This document shows positions 20,595 to 31,403 of a DNA stretch of 64,000 nt, piece by piece; positions within the stretch are counted from its first letter, which is position 1, and each line of letters begins with the position of its first letter. The position numbers and the translations under genes are program-made. The notes under the pieces were generated by a model. The model saw only the letters and a program-made list of their open reading frames with translations, was not told the DNA's origin and ran no database searches. Origin of the DNA: Mangrovimicrobium sediminis (GTDB lineage: Bacteria > Pseudomonadota > Gammaproteobacteria > Pseudomonadales > Halieaceae); contig NZ_SRLE01000009.1 of the NCBI RefSeq assembly GCF_004745945.1, positions 372,001-436,000 on the forward strand, in the 5' to 3' direction.

Positions 20595-21755
20595 CTAGAA
20601 TTCCGCGTCGCCCATGATGTCATCGCGCATGTTGATGTAAGCCTGCTCGGAAATATGGTGGTACTCGCGCACGTCGCGGTAGAACTTGCGGTAGGAGGCA
20701 TAGACCTTTGCCGCCATCGGGTCGCGGGCGGTGAGGTCGCGCATGGCGTCACCGGTGGCCAGCCAGAAAGCGCGCAGCACGTCTTCGGGAAAACGCCGCA
20801 GCTGCACGTCGTGGTCCTGCAGCAGCTCGCGCAGGGACTCGTTATTGCGCGCCGTGTACTCGGCGAGCATGTCCTCGCTGGCGGCCTTGGCCGCGGCGCG
20901 CACGATGGCCTGCAGGTCCTCCGGCAGCGAGGCCATTGCCTCCTTGTTGACGATGAACTCGAGGATCGAACCCGGCTCGTGCCAACCCGGGTAGTAGTAG
21001 TACTTCGCCACATCCTGGAAGCCCATGATGCGGTCGTTGTACGGACCCACCCACTCCAGGGCGTCGATCACGCCAGTCTGCAGCGATGTATACAGCTCGC
21101 TCCCGGGCAGGGTCACCGAGGTGCCGCCGGCGGCGGTGAACACCTCGCCCGCCAGACCCGGGATGCGCATCTTCAGGCCCTGCACGTCGGCGACGGTGTT
21201 GATCTCGCGATTAAACCAGCCACCCATCTGCACACCGGTACTGCCACCGGGCAAGGGCACCAGGTTATAGGGCGTGTAGGCCTCTTCCCACAGTTGCAGG
21301 CCGCCGCCGTAGTACAGCCAGCCATACATTTCCTGGGCGTTGAGGCCAAAGGGCACGGCGGTGAAGAACACCGAGGAGGGCACCTTGCCTTTCCAGTAGT
21401 AGGCGGCGCCGTGGCCCATTTGCGCGACACCCTGGGAGACCGCGTCGAACACACCCAGCGCCGGCACAATCTCACCGCCGCCGTACACGCGCACGGTCAG
21501 GCGGCCGCCGCTCATCGCCTCGACCTCCTGGGCGAAGATCTCCGGCGCACTGCCCAGGCCGGGGAAATTCTTGGGCCAGGTGGTGACCAGTTTCCAGTGG
21601 AAGACCTCGCCGGTCTGCGCGGCGCCGGGGCCGGCTTCGCGCTCGCCGCGCGCGGCCTTGTCCATCGCCCACAGCGCAATCACCGCCACCAGCAACGCGA
21701 CCAGGGCGACGATAACCAGGGGAGAGATGCGCTGTTCCAGCGTGTCGTTCGCCAT
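20595..21755 (-). CDS. TRAP transporter substrate-binding protein (TakP/DctP family)
   Basis: The 386-residue protein begins with a membrane anchor or uncleaved signal (about residues 12-35) followed by a DctP-fold domain. Its segments closely recall the 2-oxoacid-binding TakP: FHWKLVTTWPKNFPGLG, FDAVSQGVAQMGHGAAYYWKG, FFTAVPFGLNAQE, the substrate-contacting GLKMRIPGLAGEV and DALEWVGPYND. It probably delivers 2-oxoacids to the DctQM permease encoded at 15.0-16.9 kb. That pairing is inferred from proximity. ATG at 21755 has AAGGA just upstream; the longer frame to 21833 is unlikely. Confidence 0.88.
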   Translation of the reverse strand: MANDTLEQRISPLVIVALVALLVAVIALWAMDKAARGEREAGPGAAQTGEVFHWKLVTTWPKNFPGLGSAPEIFAQEVEAMSGGRLTVRVYGGGEIVPALGVFDAVSQGVAQMGHGAAYYWKGKVPSSVFFTAVPFGLNAQEMYGWLYYGGGLQLWEEAYTPYNLVPLPGGSTGVQMGGWFNREINTVADVQGLKMRIPGLAGEVFTAAGGTSVTLPGSELYTSLQTGVIDALEWVGPYNDRIMGFQDVAKYYYYPGWHEPGSILEFIVNKEAMASLPEDLQAIVRAAAKAASEDMLAEYTARNNESLRELLQDHDVQLRRFPEDVLRAFWLATGDAMRDLTARDPMAAKVYASYRKFYRDVREYHHISEQAYINMRDDIMGDAEF

Positions 21756-21845
21756 GCTGTTGTCCTTATTATGTCCAGCGTGTCCGCTGGCGGTATACCC
21801 CGTTGACGCGTGACCGGCAGGCGCCGGCGTCACGCGCCGCCGCGA

Positions 21846-23999
21846 TCACAGCAGTTGCAGGTTGGCGTACTGCAGCACCAGCCACTTGCTGCCCTCGGTA
21901 TCGAAATTGACTTCGACCCGGGCGCTGCCGCCGCGACCCTCGAAGTTTAGCACGGTGCCCTCGCCGAACATCTGGTGGAACACGCGTTGCCCCAGGCCCA
22001 GCCCAGTGTCGGGAACCGCCGCGCGCTCGAGGCTGCTCACCGGGCGCGACAGGGTATTGTTGAGGCGCACCTCCTGCAGCAGGTCCACGGGAATTTCGCG
22101 GATGAAGCGCGAAGGGGTATTGAAGGATTCGCTGCCGTGCAGGCGCCGCGACTCGGCGTAAGTGATATACAGCTTCTGCATCGCGCGGGTGATGCCCACG
22201 TAGCACAGGCGGCGCTCCTCCTCGAGCCGGCCGGGCTCCTCCACCGACATGCGGTGCGGGAACAAGTTCTCCTCCATGCCGGCCAGGAACACCAGCGGGA
22301 ACTCCAGGCCCTTGGCCGAGTGCAGGGTCATCAGTTGCACGCAATCCTCGTGGGCGTCGGCCTGGGCATCGCCGGCGTCGAGAGCAGCGTTGTCCAGGAA
22401 CTGCTGCAGGGGCGAGCTCTCGTCCGCCGCGTCGGCATCGAACTGGCGCGCGGCGCTGACCAGTTCCTCGAGGTTCTCGACCCGCGCCTGTCCCTTCTCG
22501 CCCTTTTCCTGGCGGTGGTAGTCGATAAGACCGGAGCCGTCGAGCACGTGTTCGACCAGCTCCTCCAGCGGCAGGTCATCGGTGCCGCTATCGAGCTCGT
22601 CGATCAACACGGTAAAACCTTCCAGTGCGGAAAGCGCGCGCGCCGGCAGCAGTTTCTCCTCGAGCACCGCGCGCACCGCCTGCCACAGTGTGATCTCCCG
22701 CTCGCGGGCGGTGTCGCGCACCTTGTCCATGGTCTTGCCGCCGATACCGCGCGGCGGGGTGTTGATCACCCGCTCCACCGCCGCGTCGTCGCCACGGCTT
22801 TGCAACAGGCGCAGGTAGGCCAGCGCATTGCGGATCTCGAGGCGCTCGTAGAAACGCTGGCCGCCGTAAATGCGGTAGGGCAGGCCGGCACGGATCAGCG
22901 CTTCCTCCAGCACCCGGGACTGGGCGTTGGAGCGGTAGAGGATGGCGGACTCGGACAGGCGCTCGCCCTCCTCCGACCAGCGCTCGATCTGCTCGACGAT
23001 AAACCGCGCCTCGTCCTGTTCGTTGAAGCCCGCGTAGAGGGTGATCGGCTCGCCCTGGTCGCCGGCGGTCCACAGCTCCTTGCCGAGGCGGCCGAAGTTA
23101 TTGGCGATCACGCCGTTGGCAGCCTGCAGGATGGTCTTGGTGGAGCGGTAGTTCTGCTCCAGGCGCACCGTGTGCACGCCGCGGAAGTCGTCGGTGAAGC
23201 GCTGGATGTTCTCGATCTTCGCGCCGCGCCAGCCGTAGATGGACTGGTCGTCGTCGCCCACCGCCACCACCGGGATACGCTCGCCGGCGAGCACGCGCAG
23301 CCAGGCGTACTGGATGGTGTTGGTATCCTGGAACTCGTCGACGAGGATCTGGCGGAAGCGCCCCTGGTAGTGCTCGAGAATCTCGGGATGCTGCAGCCAC
23401 AGTTCGTGGGCGCGCAGCAGCAGCTCGGCGAAATCCACCAGCCCGCCGCGCTCACAGGCCGCCTCGTAGGCGAAGTACACCTGCAGCATGGTGCGGGCGA
23501 AGAAGTCCCCGGCGGGTGCCTCGACGTGCCGCGCGCGCAGGCCCTCGTCCTTTTGCGCGTTGATGTACCACATGGCCTGCTTCGGTGGCCAGCGCCCCTC
23601 GTCCAGCTCCAGCTCACGGCACACCCGCTTGACCAGGCGCAGCTGGTCGTCGGCGTCGAGAATCTGGAAATCCTGGGGCAGACCGGCCTCGCGCCAGTGG
23701 GCCTTGAGCAGGCGGTGGGCGAGGCCGTGGAAAGTACCCATCCACAGGCCGTGGCCGCGGATATGCAGCATTTCCTCGATGCGCGAGCGCATTTCGCGCG
23801 CCGCCTTGTTGGTGAAAGTCACCGCGAGAATCGAGCCGGGCGAGAAACCCTCGGCGCGAATCAGCCAGGCGATACGGTGCACGAGCACGCGGGTCTTGCC
23901 GCTGCCGGCACCGGCCAGCACCAGCATATTGCAGTTTTCGGCGGCAACGGCGTCGCGCTGCGCGGCGTTCAGCCCGGTCAGAATATCCGATACATCCAT
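21846..23999 (-). CDS. uvrD: DNA helicase II (UvrD)
   Basis: UvrD is a superfamily-1A 3'-to-5' helicase for nucleotide-excision and mismatch repair. The 717-residue protein has Walker A AGAGSGKT at 29-36, TFTNKAAREM, the Walker B segment LVDEFQDTN, GDDDQSIYGWRGA, and motifs V and VI (TLHSAKGLEF, YVGITRA). It ends with the UvrD C-terminal Tudor-like segment (GQRVFHQMFGEGTVL). Length and start match the family. It is divergent from the SPOR gene with a 106-base gap. No LexA box was recognised there. Confidence 0.96.
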   Translation of the reverse strand: MDVSDILTGLNAAQRDAVAAENCNMLVLAGAGSGKTRVLVHRIAWLIRAEGFSPGSILAVTFTNKAAREMRSRIEEMLHIRGHGLWMGTFHGLAHRLLKAHWREAGLPQDFQILDADDQLRLVKRVCRELELDEGRWPPKQAMWYINAQKDEGLRARHVEAPAGDFFARTMLQVYFAYEAACERGGLVDFAELLLRAHELWLQHPEILEHYQGRFRQILVDEFQDTNTIQYAWLRVLAGERIPVVAVGDDDQSIYGWRGAKIENIQRFTDDFRGVHTVRLEQNYRSTKTILQAANGVIANNFGRLGKELWTAGDQGEPITLYAGFNEQDEARFIVEQIERWSEEGERLSESAILYRSNAQSRVLEEALIRAGLPYRIYGGQRFYERLEIRNALAYLRLLQSRGDDAAVERVINTPPRGIGGKTMDKVRDTAREREITLWQAVRAVLEEKLLPARALSALEGFTVLIDELDSGTDDLPLEELVEHVLDGSGLIDYHRQEKGEKGQARVENLEELVSAARQFDADAADESSPLQQFLDNAALDAGDAQADAHEDCVQLMTLHSAKGLEFPLVFLAGMEENLFPHRMSVEEPGRLEEERRLCYVGITRAMQKLYITYAESRRLHGSESFNTPSRFIREIPVDLLQEVRLNNTLSRPVSSLERAAVPDTGLGLGQRVFHQMFGEGTVLNFEGRGGSARVEVNFDTEGSKWLVLQYANLQLL

Positions 24000-24105
24000 G
24001 GCCGCATTCTAACCGAGCGACACCCGTGCCGTGGTGATTTTTTCCCTCGCAAGCGGGCACTCTGCTACTATCGCAGCACCGGCACAGGACAGGCTTGCGA
24101 CACGC

Positions 24106-25179
24106 ATGAGCAATAACGAAAAGCGCTACGGCTACGCGGAAAACGAGCGTGGCGAACCCGCTGCAGACGAGCTTTTCGAGGACGAGGACTTCGAGGAACC
24201 GGATCGCGACAGCGACTTCGCCGCCATCTACACCGAGGTCGACGACGAGTTCGACGATGAGCGGGATACCCCGGCGGACGACACCGATGAGCGCTCTGCC
24301 GACAACAGCGGCTGGAGCCTGGTGCAAGAGGAACAGGACGAGCTGTCCGCACTGACCGATACAGACGAGGAAGAGGACTGGGAAGCGGAACGGGACGAAG
24401 AAGAATACGAACGCCACGCCCCGGGCCACAACACCTTTGCCGCGCAGGCAACCACCGCCAGCCAGTTCGACCCGGACACCCCCGAGCGCGGGGACGTGGA
24501 TGACGCCGCACAGGAATACGCGGCAGAAGAGGAAGATTTCCGCGAAGTGACCCTGTCCATCGGCATGATCGTGGTCGCGGTGATTGCCCTTCTGTTACTC
24601 GCGGTAGGCGGCTACGGCGTGATCAAGCAGCGCGCCGAGATGAAAGAGGAAATCCGCCTGCTGCAGGGCCGGCTGGCCACCGCGGCTCCGCCCTCGGAGG
24701 TCACCGCCAGCCGCGCCGCCGCCGAGGCCGCCGAGGAAGAAAACCGCGAATTGCTGGCGGACATCGAACAGCTCGGCCGCGAGAACCGCAACCTGCAGGC
24801 CATCGTCGCCGGGCTGGAGTCGCAGCTGGCCGCGCAGCAGGAAGCACTGGAAAAAACGCCACCGCCGGCGCCCGCTCCCAAGCCAACCCCCAGGACGTCA
24901 GCCCCGACCAGTGAACCGGTGGCGACAACCGACGACCCGGGCAGCGGCTGGTTCGTGAACTTCAGCTCCTACAGCCAGCGCGAGACCGCCGAGAACTGGG
25001 TCAAGCGCATCCGCCCGGAGCAGGGCCGCGCCATCGTCGCCGCCGGGGAGAGCAACGGCCGCACCATCTACCGCGTCCGCGTGGTCGACCTGCCGGACAA
25101 GACCGCGGCCGACGCGGTCGCCCGCCAGCTCGAGGCGGACTTCAAACTGCCCAAACTGTGGGTCGGGGAGCTGCCCTGA
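24106..25179 (+). CDS. SPOR-domain membrane protein with acidic cytoplasmic region
   Basis: The 357-residue product has three parts. An N-terminal stretch of about 145 residues is extremely rich in Asp and Glu and probably disordered in the cytoplasm. One membrane helix follows at about 148-172 (IGMIVVAVIALLLLAVGGYG). A periplasmic part has a coiled coil (about 178-248), a Pro-rich linker and a C-terminal SPOR domain (about 283-357, starting SGWFVNFSSYSQRETAE). SPOR domains bind denuded glycan strands at the division septum, so a cell-division or envelope role is likely. It starts at an ATG shortly after CGACACGC. The acidic domain is unusual for the family. Confidence 0.82.
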   Translation: MSNNEKRYGYAENERGEPAADELFEDEDFEEPDRDSDFAAIYTEVDDEFDDERDTPADDTDERSADNSGWSLVQEEQDELSALTDTDEEEDWEAERDEEEYERHAPGHNTFAAQATTASQFDPDTPERGDVDDAAQEYAAEEEDFREVTLSIGMIVVAVIALLLLAVGGYGVIKQRAEMKEEIRLLQGRLATAAPPSEVTASRAAAEAAEEENRELLADIEQLGRENRNLQAIVAGLESQLAAQQEALEKTPPPAPAPKPTPRTSAPTSEPVATTDDPGSGWFVNFSSYSQRETAENWVKRIRPEQGRAIVAAGESNGRTIYRVRVVDLPDKTAADAVARQLEADFKLPKLWVGELP

Positions 25180-25199
25180 GCCCGGGGGCGGCGTCCTGC

Positions 25200-25257
25200 C
25201 TGGCATGAACCGCCCGGCCTGGTATGAGCCCTCCCGGCTTGGCATGAACCGCCCGGC
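25200..25257. repeat. Three tandem 19/20-bp repeats
   Basis: Three head-to-tail copies: CTGGCATGAACCGCCCGGC (25200-25218), CTGGTATGAGCCCTCCCGGC (25219-25238) and TTGGCATGAACCGCCCGGC (25239-25257). They occupy half of the 125-base gap between the SPOR gene and the next small gene. Confidence 0.85.
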
Positions 25258-25304
25258 CTGCTACTGTTTTTGCCCCCCAATAACCAATAGCTGAGACAGC
25301 CAAC

Positions 25305-25679
25305 ATGAAAACCCTGAAGTATGCAGCACTGGCCCTGGCCCTGGGCAGCGGCTACGGGATGGCCGACGAATGCACCGCGCCCGCCTCCCCCACCCTGCCG
25401 GATGGCAGCGCCTCAACCATGGAACAGATGCTCGAAGGGCAGCAGATGGTGAAGACCTTCCAGGCCGCCAACGCCGAGTACATGAAGTGCCTGGAGACGG
25501 GCATCGAATCCGCCAAGGTGGCGGCACAGAAAGCCATCGAGAAAGGTGACGGTGTCGACGAAGCCAAGGCTGCCTACGAGGCCGCCCAGAACACCTACAA
25601 CGCCGCGGTCACCGCCGAGGAAGAGCTGGCAGGCCAGTTCAACGCGGAAGTGCGCGAGTACAAGGCGGCAAACCCCTGA
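25305..25679 (+). CDS. Small exported protein of unknown function
   Basis: The 124-residue product has a signal peptide (MKTLKYAALALALGSGYGMA, cleavage before DECT) and a short mature chain. That chain has two Cys (in DECTAP and MKCLETG), a possible disulfide, and then a helix-rich, Ala/Glu-rich stretch likely to be coiled coil. No family was recognised. Codon use and composition look like the surrounding genes. It is probably a periplasmic protein. Confidence 0.7.
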   Translation: MKTLKYAALALALGSGYGMADECTAPASPTLPDGSASTMEQMLEGQQMVKTFQAANAEYMKCLETGIESAKVAAQKAIEKGDGVDEAKAAYEAAQNTYNAAVTAEEELAGQFNAEVREYKAANP

Positions 25680-25700
25680 TCCCCGCCCCTGGCGGGCGCC

Positions 25701-26099
25701 TCAGCCCGCCAGGAACTGCAGCGGCCCCAGCGCCGACTTGGTGACGGCCACGGACAGGATGTACGCGGCAGTCAACAGGGCTCCCGTATAAGCGGCCTTG
25801 CGCCCACTGGGGGTTTTTGCAATGCGCATGGTCACCACGCCCAGCCCGATATAAACCACCAGGGCGACCAGCTTGGCCCCCAGCCAGGGCATCGCGAAGG
25901 GCGACACCTGCCAGATCACCAGCATGCCGATGGCCGTGGCGAGCAACAGCGTATCCACGACGTGCGGCAATACGCGCACCAGCTTGGCGTTGCGCCGCGG
26001 GTTGTCGCTCACGGCCCAGTAGCCGCGCACGGCGAAGCCGCCGATGGAGAGCAGCGCACAGGTCGAGTGAAAGATCTTCAGCAGGGTAAATAGCGTCAT
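25701..26099 (-). CDS. SirB family membrane protein
   Basis: The 132-residue, four-helix membrane protein matches the SirB2-like family. It has KIFHSTCALLSIGGFAVRGYW at the start, RVLPHVVDTLLLATAIGML, PWLGAKLVALVVYIGLG and the C-terminal ALGPLQFL. SirB was named from a Salmonella invasion-gene screen, but the biochemical function is unknown. The ATG at 26099 gives the conserved N-terminus; the longer frame adds an unrelated leader. Confidence 0.82.
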   Translation of the reverse strand: MTLFTLLKIFHSTCALLSIGGFAVRGYWAVSDNPRRNAKLVRVLPHVVDTLLLATAIGMLVIWQVSPFAMPWLGAKLVALVVYIGLGVVTMRIAKTPSGRKAAYTGALLTAAYILSVAVTKSALGPLQFLAG

Positions 26100-26223
26100 G
26101 CGACCAGTGTAACAGTCGCCGCGCAGGTTGCCAGATACCCACTGCAGAATTCCTGCAATTGCGCTGGAGTGCACTGCTAGTCAGTGATAGCGTTGCTGTA
26201 CTTCGAAGGAGGTGGATTCAACA

Positions 26224-28062
26224 ATGCAGGGAATGCGAACACTCACCGTACTGCTGGGTACCCTGGCGCTGGGCGCCTGCCGTATCGTGATCGACGTGGA
26301 AGGCCAGGGCGCGGTCTATGGTGGGCGCAGCCAGGACGTCTTCCCCGACGGCTATGTCTTCGACATCAACGAGGATTTCAGCGAAATCTTCTGGCCGCTG
26401 CCGGTCCCCGGCCACGCCTTCGAGCGCTGGAAAGGGCTGTGCAACACCATGTACAAGCCCTGCGACCTGACCCTCAACGAGGAGCTGTGGGGGCAGGACC
26501 TGAATACCGTGCTCGGCCCCGTCTACCAGCCCCGCTACCAGGGCCCGCTGGACCTGTGGGACTTCTCCCTGTACTGGAATTCAGTCTCCCGCCAGCTCAG
26601 CATCCCCGCCAATACCCTGGATGTCCGCGGGCAGAAAGCCGGCGCCTCCCCGCGTGTGTTTGTCGGCACTACCGATTTCGCGCGCGTCATCCGCGGCCAG
26701 CTGGTGGGTGCCAACTACGTGTTCCAACTGGAACCCGGCGACGACCCGGCACAGCTCTGGCCGTTTATCTCCAGCACCGACAGCAACGGCATCATCGCAT
26801 CGGCCTCAATCACCTTCGGACTGGGCGACCTGCCGCCGCCGTCCGCACTTCGGGCCCACAACCCCAATTCCAAGTGGGCGGGCGTGCTGCCGCAGTGTGT
26901 CACCGGCAACAACCCCTTCGACCTGTGCAACTTCGCCACCCTGCCCCTGCTCGGTGCTACCCAGAGCTCACCGACCATCGGCGGGATCATGGCGCGCACC
27001 GTGGTCAGCCAGGCCTGGATGGGCCAGCGCTTCAACCAGATGCTGCAACAGCTGCCGGTGGGCATGCTCAAGATGTTCCGCGGTATTACCGCGGTGGTCA
27101 TCGCCGAGGATATCCGCCCGTCGTTCTATTCACCGGCCACCGGCGCCATCTACCTCGACCCCCAGGACCTGTGGCTGACCCAGTCCGAGCGCGACAGCAT
27201 CGTCTGGGATGAAGACTACCGCTCGGAATTCGGCGAGAGCCTGCGCTTCTTCGAATTCTGGGCGTACGCGCGCGGCAACCTCGAGGCCTGGCTGCCCAGC
27301 TACGCCTGGCCGGAGGGCAGCACGCGGACCATCGACGACATCCTGCTGCCCATGGCCAACCTGCTGGCCCACGAGCTGACCCACGCCAACGACGCCATCC
27401 CGCCGGCCATGCTGCCGCTGCTGCGCGGCTGGCAGACGCCGCTGGATGCAGCGGACGCCGTGTTCGACGACACTCCGACGGTGACCCTGTACAACAGCTA
27501 TCCGCTGTACTCGGACACGCTGTACGAGCTCGGCCAGGTGCTCTACCAGGGCGCCGAACTCACCAGCTTCCTGCTCTCGCTGACCGCCAGCCAGGTGGGT
27601 GCCGAGTTTGCCGGCGACGACGCCAGCGACCTCTACGCCTACTCGACACCCTTCGAAGACACTGCGATGCTGGTGGAGGAAGTGCTCACCAACTACTACT
27701 TCGGGGTGGAGCGCATGGTCGCCTTCGTCGAAGACCCGGGTCCGAGCGCGGATGAGTGCAACGACTACAAGTTGCGCTGGGGTACCCGCAACCGGGCGTC
27801 CATCAGCGCGGTGCAGAACCGGGCGCGCCTGGTCCTCGCGGGAATCCTCGACGAGGCCAGCATCTCGCCCTACTTCTCGCAGCTGCCACCGGCGCGGGTG
27901 CTGAACCCGGGCAATGGACTGTGCCAGTACCTGCAACTGCCGGATATCAGCGACAGCACCCCGGGTATCTACAGCGTGTTGCGCCAGGTCAGTGCGCGGC
28001 AGGTTGAGCGCGTGCGCCGTCACGCGCAGTTCGATGAACAGCGCCGGGTGCGCCGCAACTAA
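26224..28062 (+). CDS. Putative zinc metalloprotease lipoprotein (HELTH motif)
   Basis: The 612-residue protein starts with a lipoprotein signal whose lipobox LGAC puts Cys near residue 19, so it should be membrane-anchored. The region MANLLAHELTHANDA has an HExxH-type zinc motif (His383-Glu384-Leu-Thr-His387). EEVLTNYYFG about 100 residues later could supply a third Glu ligand. Beyond this no family was recognised; the N-terminal 250 residues have several Cys and look like a separate domain. The start is supported by a perfect AAGGAGGT at 26206-26213. The gene converges on glmS. Protease activity is inferred from the motif only. Confidence 0.72.
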   Translation: MQGMRTLTVLLGTLALGACRIVIDVEGQGAVYGGRSQDVFPDGYVFDINEDFSEIFWPLPVPGHAFERWKGLCNTMYKPCDLTLNEELWGQDLNTVLGPVYQPRYQGPLDLWDFSLYWNSVSRQLSIPANTLDVRGQKAGASPRVFVGTTDFARVIRGQLVGANYVFQLEPGDDPAQLWPFISSTDSNGIIASASITFGLGDLPPPSALRAHNPNSKWAGVLPQCVTGNNPFDLCNFATLPLLGATQSSPTIGGIMARTVVSQAWMGQRFNQMLQQLPVGMLKMFRGITAVVIAEDIRPSFYSPATGAIYLDPQDLWLTQSERDSIVWDEDYRSEFGESLRFFEFWAYARGNLEAWLPSYAWPEGSTRTIDDILLPMANLLAHELTHANDAIPPAMLPLLRGWQTPLDAADAVFDDTPTVTLYNSYPLYSDTLYELGQVLYQGAELTSFLLSLTASQVGAEFAGDDASDLYAYSTPFEDTAMLVEEVLTNYYFGVERMVAFVEDPGPSADECNDYKLRWGTRNRASISAVQNRARLVLAGILDEASISPYFSQLPPARVLNPGNGLCQYLQLPDISDSTPGIYSVLRQVSARQVERVRRHAQFDEQRRVRRN

Positions 28063-28071
28063 GCCCGGCGC

Positions 28072-29901
<1,830 letters not shown>

Positions 29902-29903
29902 GC

Positions 29904-31274
29904 TCAGTCCTCCCCGCCGCGCTTGCCCGGACGCCGCCAGCCACTGATGTTGCGCTGGCGGCTGCGGCCCACGGCCAGGTCGCCCTCGGCCACCGCCTGG
30001 GTGAGGGTCGAGCCGGCGGCGACAAAACCGCCGCGCGCCACGCTCACCGGCGCCACCAGGGTGCTGTTGGAGCCGATGAAGACATCGTCGCCCAGAGACG
30101 TGCGGTGCTTGCTGACACCGTCGTAGTTACAGGTGATGGTGCCGGCGCCGATATTCACCCCCGCACCCATCTCGCAGTCGCCGACATAACTCAGGTGATT
30201 GATCTTGCTGCCCTCGCCCACCTGCGCATTCTTGGTCTCGACGAAATTACCGACCCGCGACCCGCGCGCCAGGCGGGTGCCCGGACGCAGGCGGGCGAAG
30301 GGCCCAACGCTGGCGCCGGCGCCCACTTCCGCATCCTCGAGGTGACTCATGGCGTGGATCGTCGCGCCGTCTGCCACGCGCACGTTTTTCAGCACGCAGT
30401 TTGGACCGACCTGTACGCCGTCGCCGAGCACGACCTCGCCCTCGAACAGGCAGTTGATATCGATACTCACCCCGGCCCCGCAGCGCAGCTCGCCGCGGGT
30501 GTCGAAGCGCGCCGGATCGGCGATGGCCACGCCCTCGCGCATCAGTTCCTGCGCCCGGCGCAGCTGGTACTCGCGCTCCACGCGGGCCAACTGCAGGCGG
30601 TCGTTGACGCCGAGAATCTCCAGTTCGCCGCTGGCCAGCTGCGCCGCCACCGGGATGCCGTCGGCCACAGCCAGCCCGAGCACGTCGGGCAGGTAGTATT
30701 CGCCCTGGCTGTTGGCATTGCCCACCTGCGGCAGGTAGCGCGCCAGCAGCGCCGCCGGCGCGGCGATCACGCCGGTGTTGACCTCGTCGATGGCCAGCTG
30801 CTCATCGGTAGCGTCGCGCTGCTCGACCACGCCCAGCACCGCACCGTCCGCGCCGCGCAGGATGCGCCCGTAACCGCCGGGGTCGGCCAGGCGCGCGGTG
30901 AGCAAGGCCGGGCCGTCGTGCGCGGCGGCGACCAGGGCGGACAGCGTCTGCTCGCCAATCAGCGGCACGTCGCCGTACAGCACCAGCACCACGCTGGCGG
31001 GGTCCACGTCGGGCAGGGCCTGCAACACCGCGTGGCCGGTGCCCAGCTGCTGCGCCTGCTCCACCCAGTGCAGGTCCGTCGCCGGCAATGCCTCGCGCAC
31101 CGCCGGCGCGCCGTGACCGACTACCACGTGAATGGCCTGCGGCTGCAGACGGCGGGCGGTTGCCACCACGTGGGCCAGCATGGGTTGCCCGGCGACCGGG
31201 TGCAGCACCTTGGGCAGGGGCGAGCGCATGCGCGTGCCCTGGCCCGCGGCGAGAATGATTACTTCGAGGTTCAT
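29904..31274 (-). CDS. glmU: Bifunctional GlmU acetyltransferase/uridyltransferase
   Basis: GlmU acetylates glucosamine-1-phosphate and couples it to UTP to give UDP-GlcNAc. The 456-residue protein has the N-terminal pyrophosphorylase motif [11 protein letters not shown] and YGDVPLI. Its C-terminal left-handed beta-helix has hexapeptide repeats and the catalytic region ([23 protein letters not shown]). Length and start are standard. It is divergent from the TrmB-type regulator with 129 bases between them, including two palindromes. Confidence 0.97.
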   Translation of the reverse strand: MNLEVIILAAGQGTRMRSPLPKVLHPVAGQPMLAHVVATARRLQPQAIHVVVGHGAPAVREALPATDLHWVEQAQQLGTGHAVLQALPDVDPASVVLVLYGDVPLIGEQTLSALVAAAHDGPALLTARLADPGGYGRILRGADGAVLGVVEQRDATDEQLAIDEVNTGVIAAPAALLARYLPQVGNANSQGEYYLPDVLGLAVADGIPVAAQLASGELEILGVNDRLQLARVEREYQLRRAQELMREGVAIADPARFDTRGELRCGAGVSIDINCLFEGEVVLGDGVQVGPNCVLKNVRVADGATIHAMSHLEDAEVGAGASVGPFARLRPGTRLARGSRVGNFVETKNAQVGEGSKINHLSYVGDCEMGAGVNIGAGTITCNYDGVSKHRTSLGDDVFIGSNSTLVAPVSVARGGFVAAGSTLTQAVAEGDLAVGRSRQRNISGWRRPGKRGGED

Positions 31275-31306
31275 AGGGTCTGGTCCCAGCGCGGCACGGG
31301 CCCCGC

Positions 31307-31325
31307 TGTCATCAAATTATTGACA
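31307..31325. promoter_or_regulatory. Operator-like palindrome 1 (TGTCA-N9-TGACA)
   Basis: TGTCA at 31307-31311 and TGACA at 31321-31325 are exact reverse complements around a nine-base AT-rich spacer (TCAAATTAT), whose centre is also partly palindromic. It overlaps the candidate -35 box of the regulator gene. Its partner is at 31380-31400. Likely target of the neighbouring TrmB-type regulator, by inference. Confidence 0.55.
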
Positions 31326-31349
31326 TCAATTTTGCTGTAAGCGCATAGT
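31320..31349 (+). promoter_or_regulatory. Candidate sigma70 promoter of the TrmB-type gene
   Basis: A perfect TTGACA (31320-31325) is followed after 18 bases by CATAGT (31344-31349), four of six matches to the -10 consensus, 55 bases before the gene. The -35 box overlaps palindrome 1, which would allow repression. Confidence 0.45.
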
Positions 31350-31379
31350 AAAAACCGGGATTTGCCATTACAACGCCTT

Positions 31380-31400
31380 TTGTCACAAATAAATTGACAA
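31380..31400. promoter_or_regulatory. Operator-like palindrome 2 (TTGTCA-N9-TGACAA)
   Basis: TTGTCA at 31380-31385 and TGACAA at 31395-31400 are exact reverse complements with a nine-base AT-rich spacer, the same architecture as palindrome 1. It ends three bases before the GTG start of the regulator. The two centres are 74 bases apart, close to seven helical turns. Confidence 0.55.
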
Positions 31401-31403
31401 CGA

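Noticed and set aside
20519-21013. Minus-strand frame overlapping the end of the TakP-like gene
   Set aside because: Out-of-frame shadow of that gene with a low-complexity Ser/Thr/Arg translation.
31394-31399. Second TTGACA as a -35 box for the regulator gene
   Set aside because: It lies five bases before the start codon, so a promoter there would begin inside the gene; it is better read as one arm of palindrome 2.
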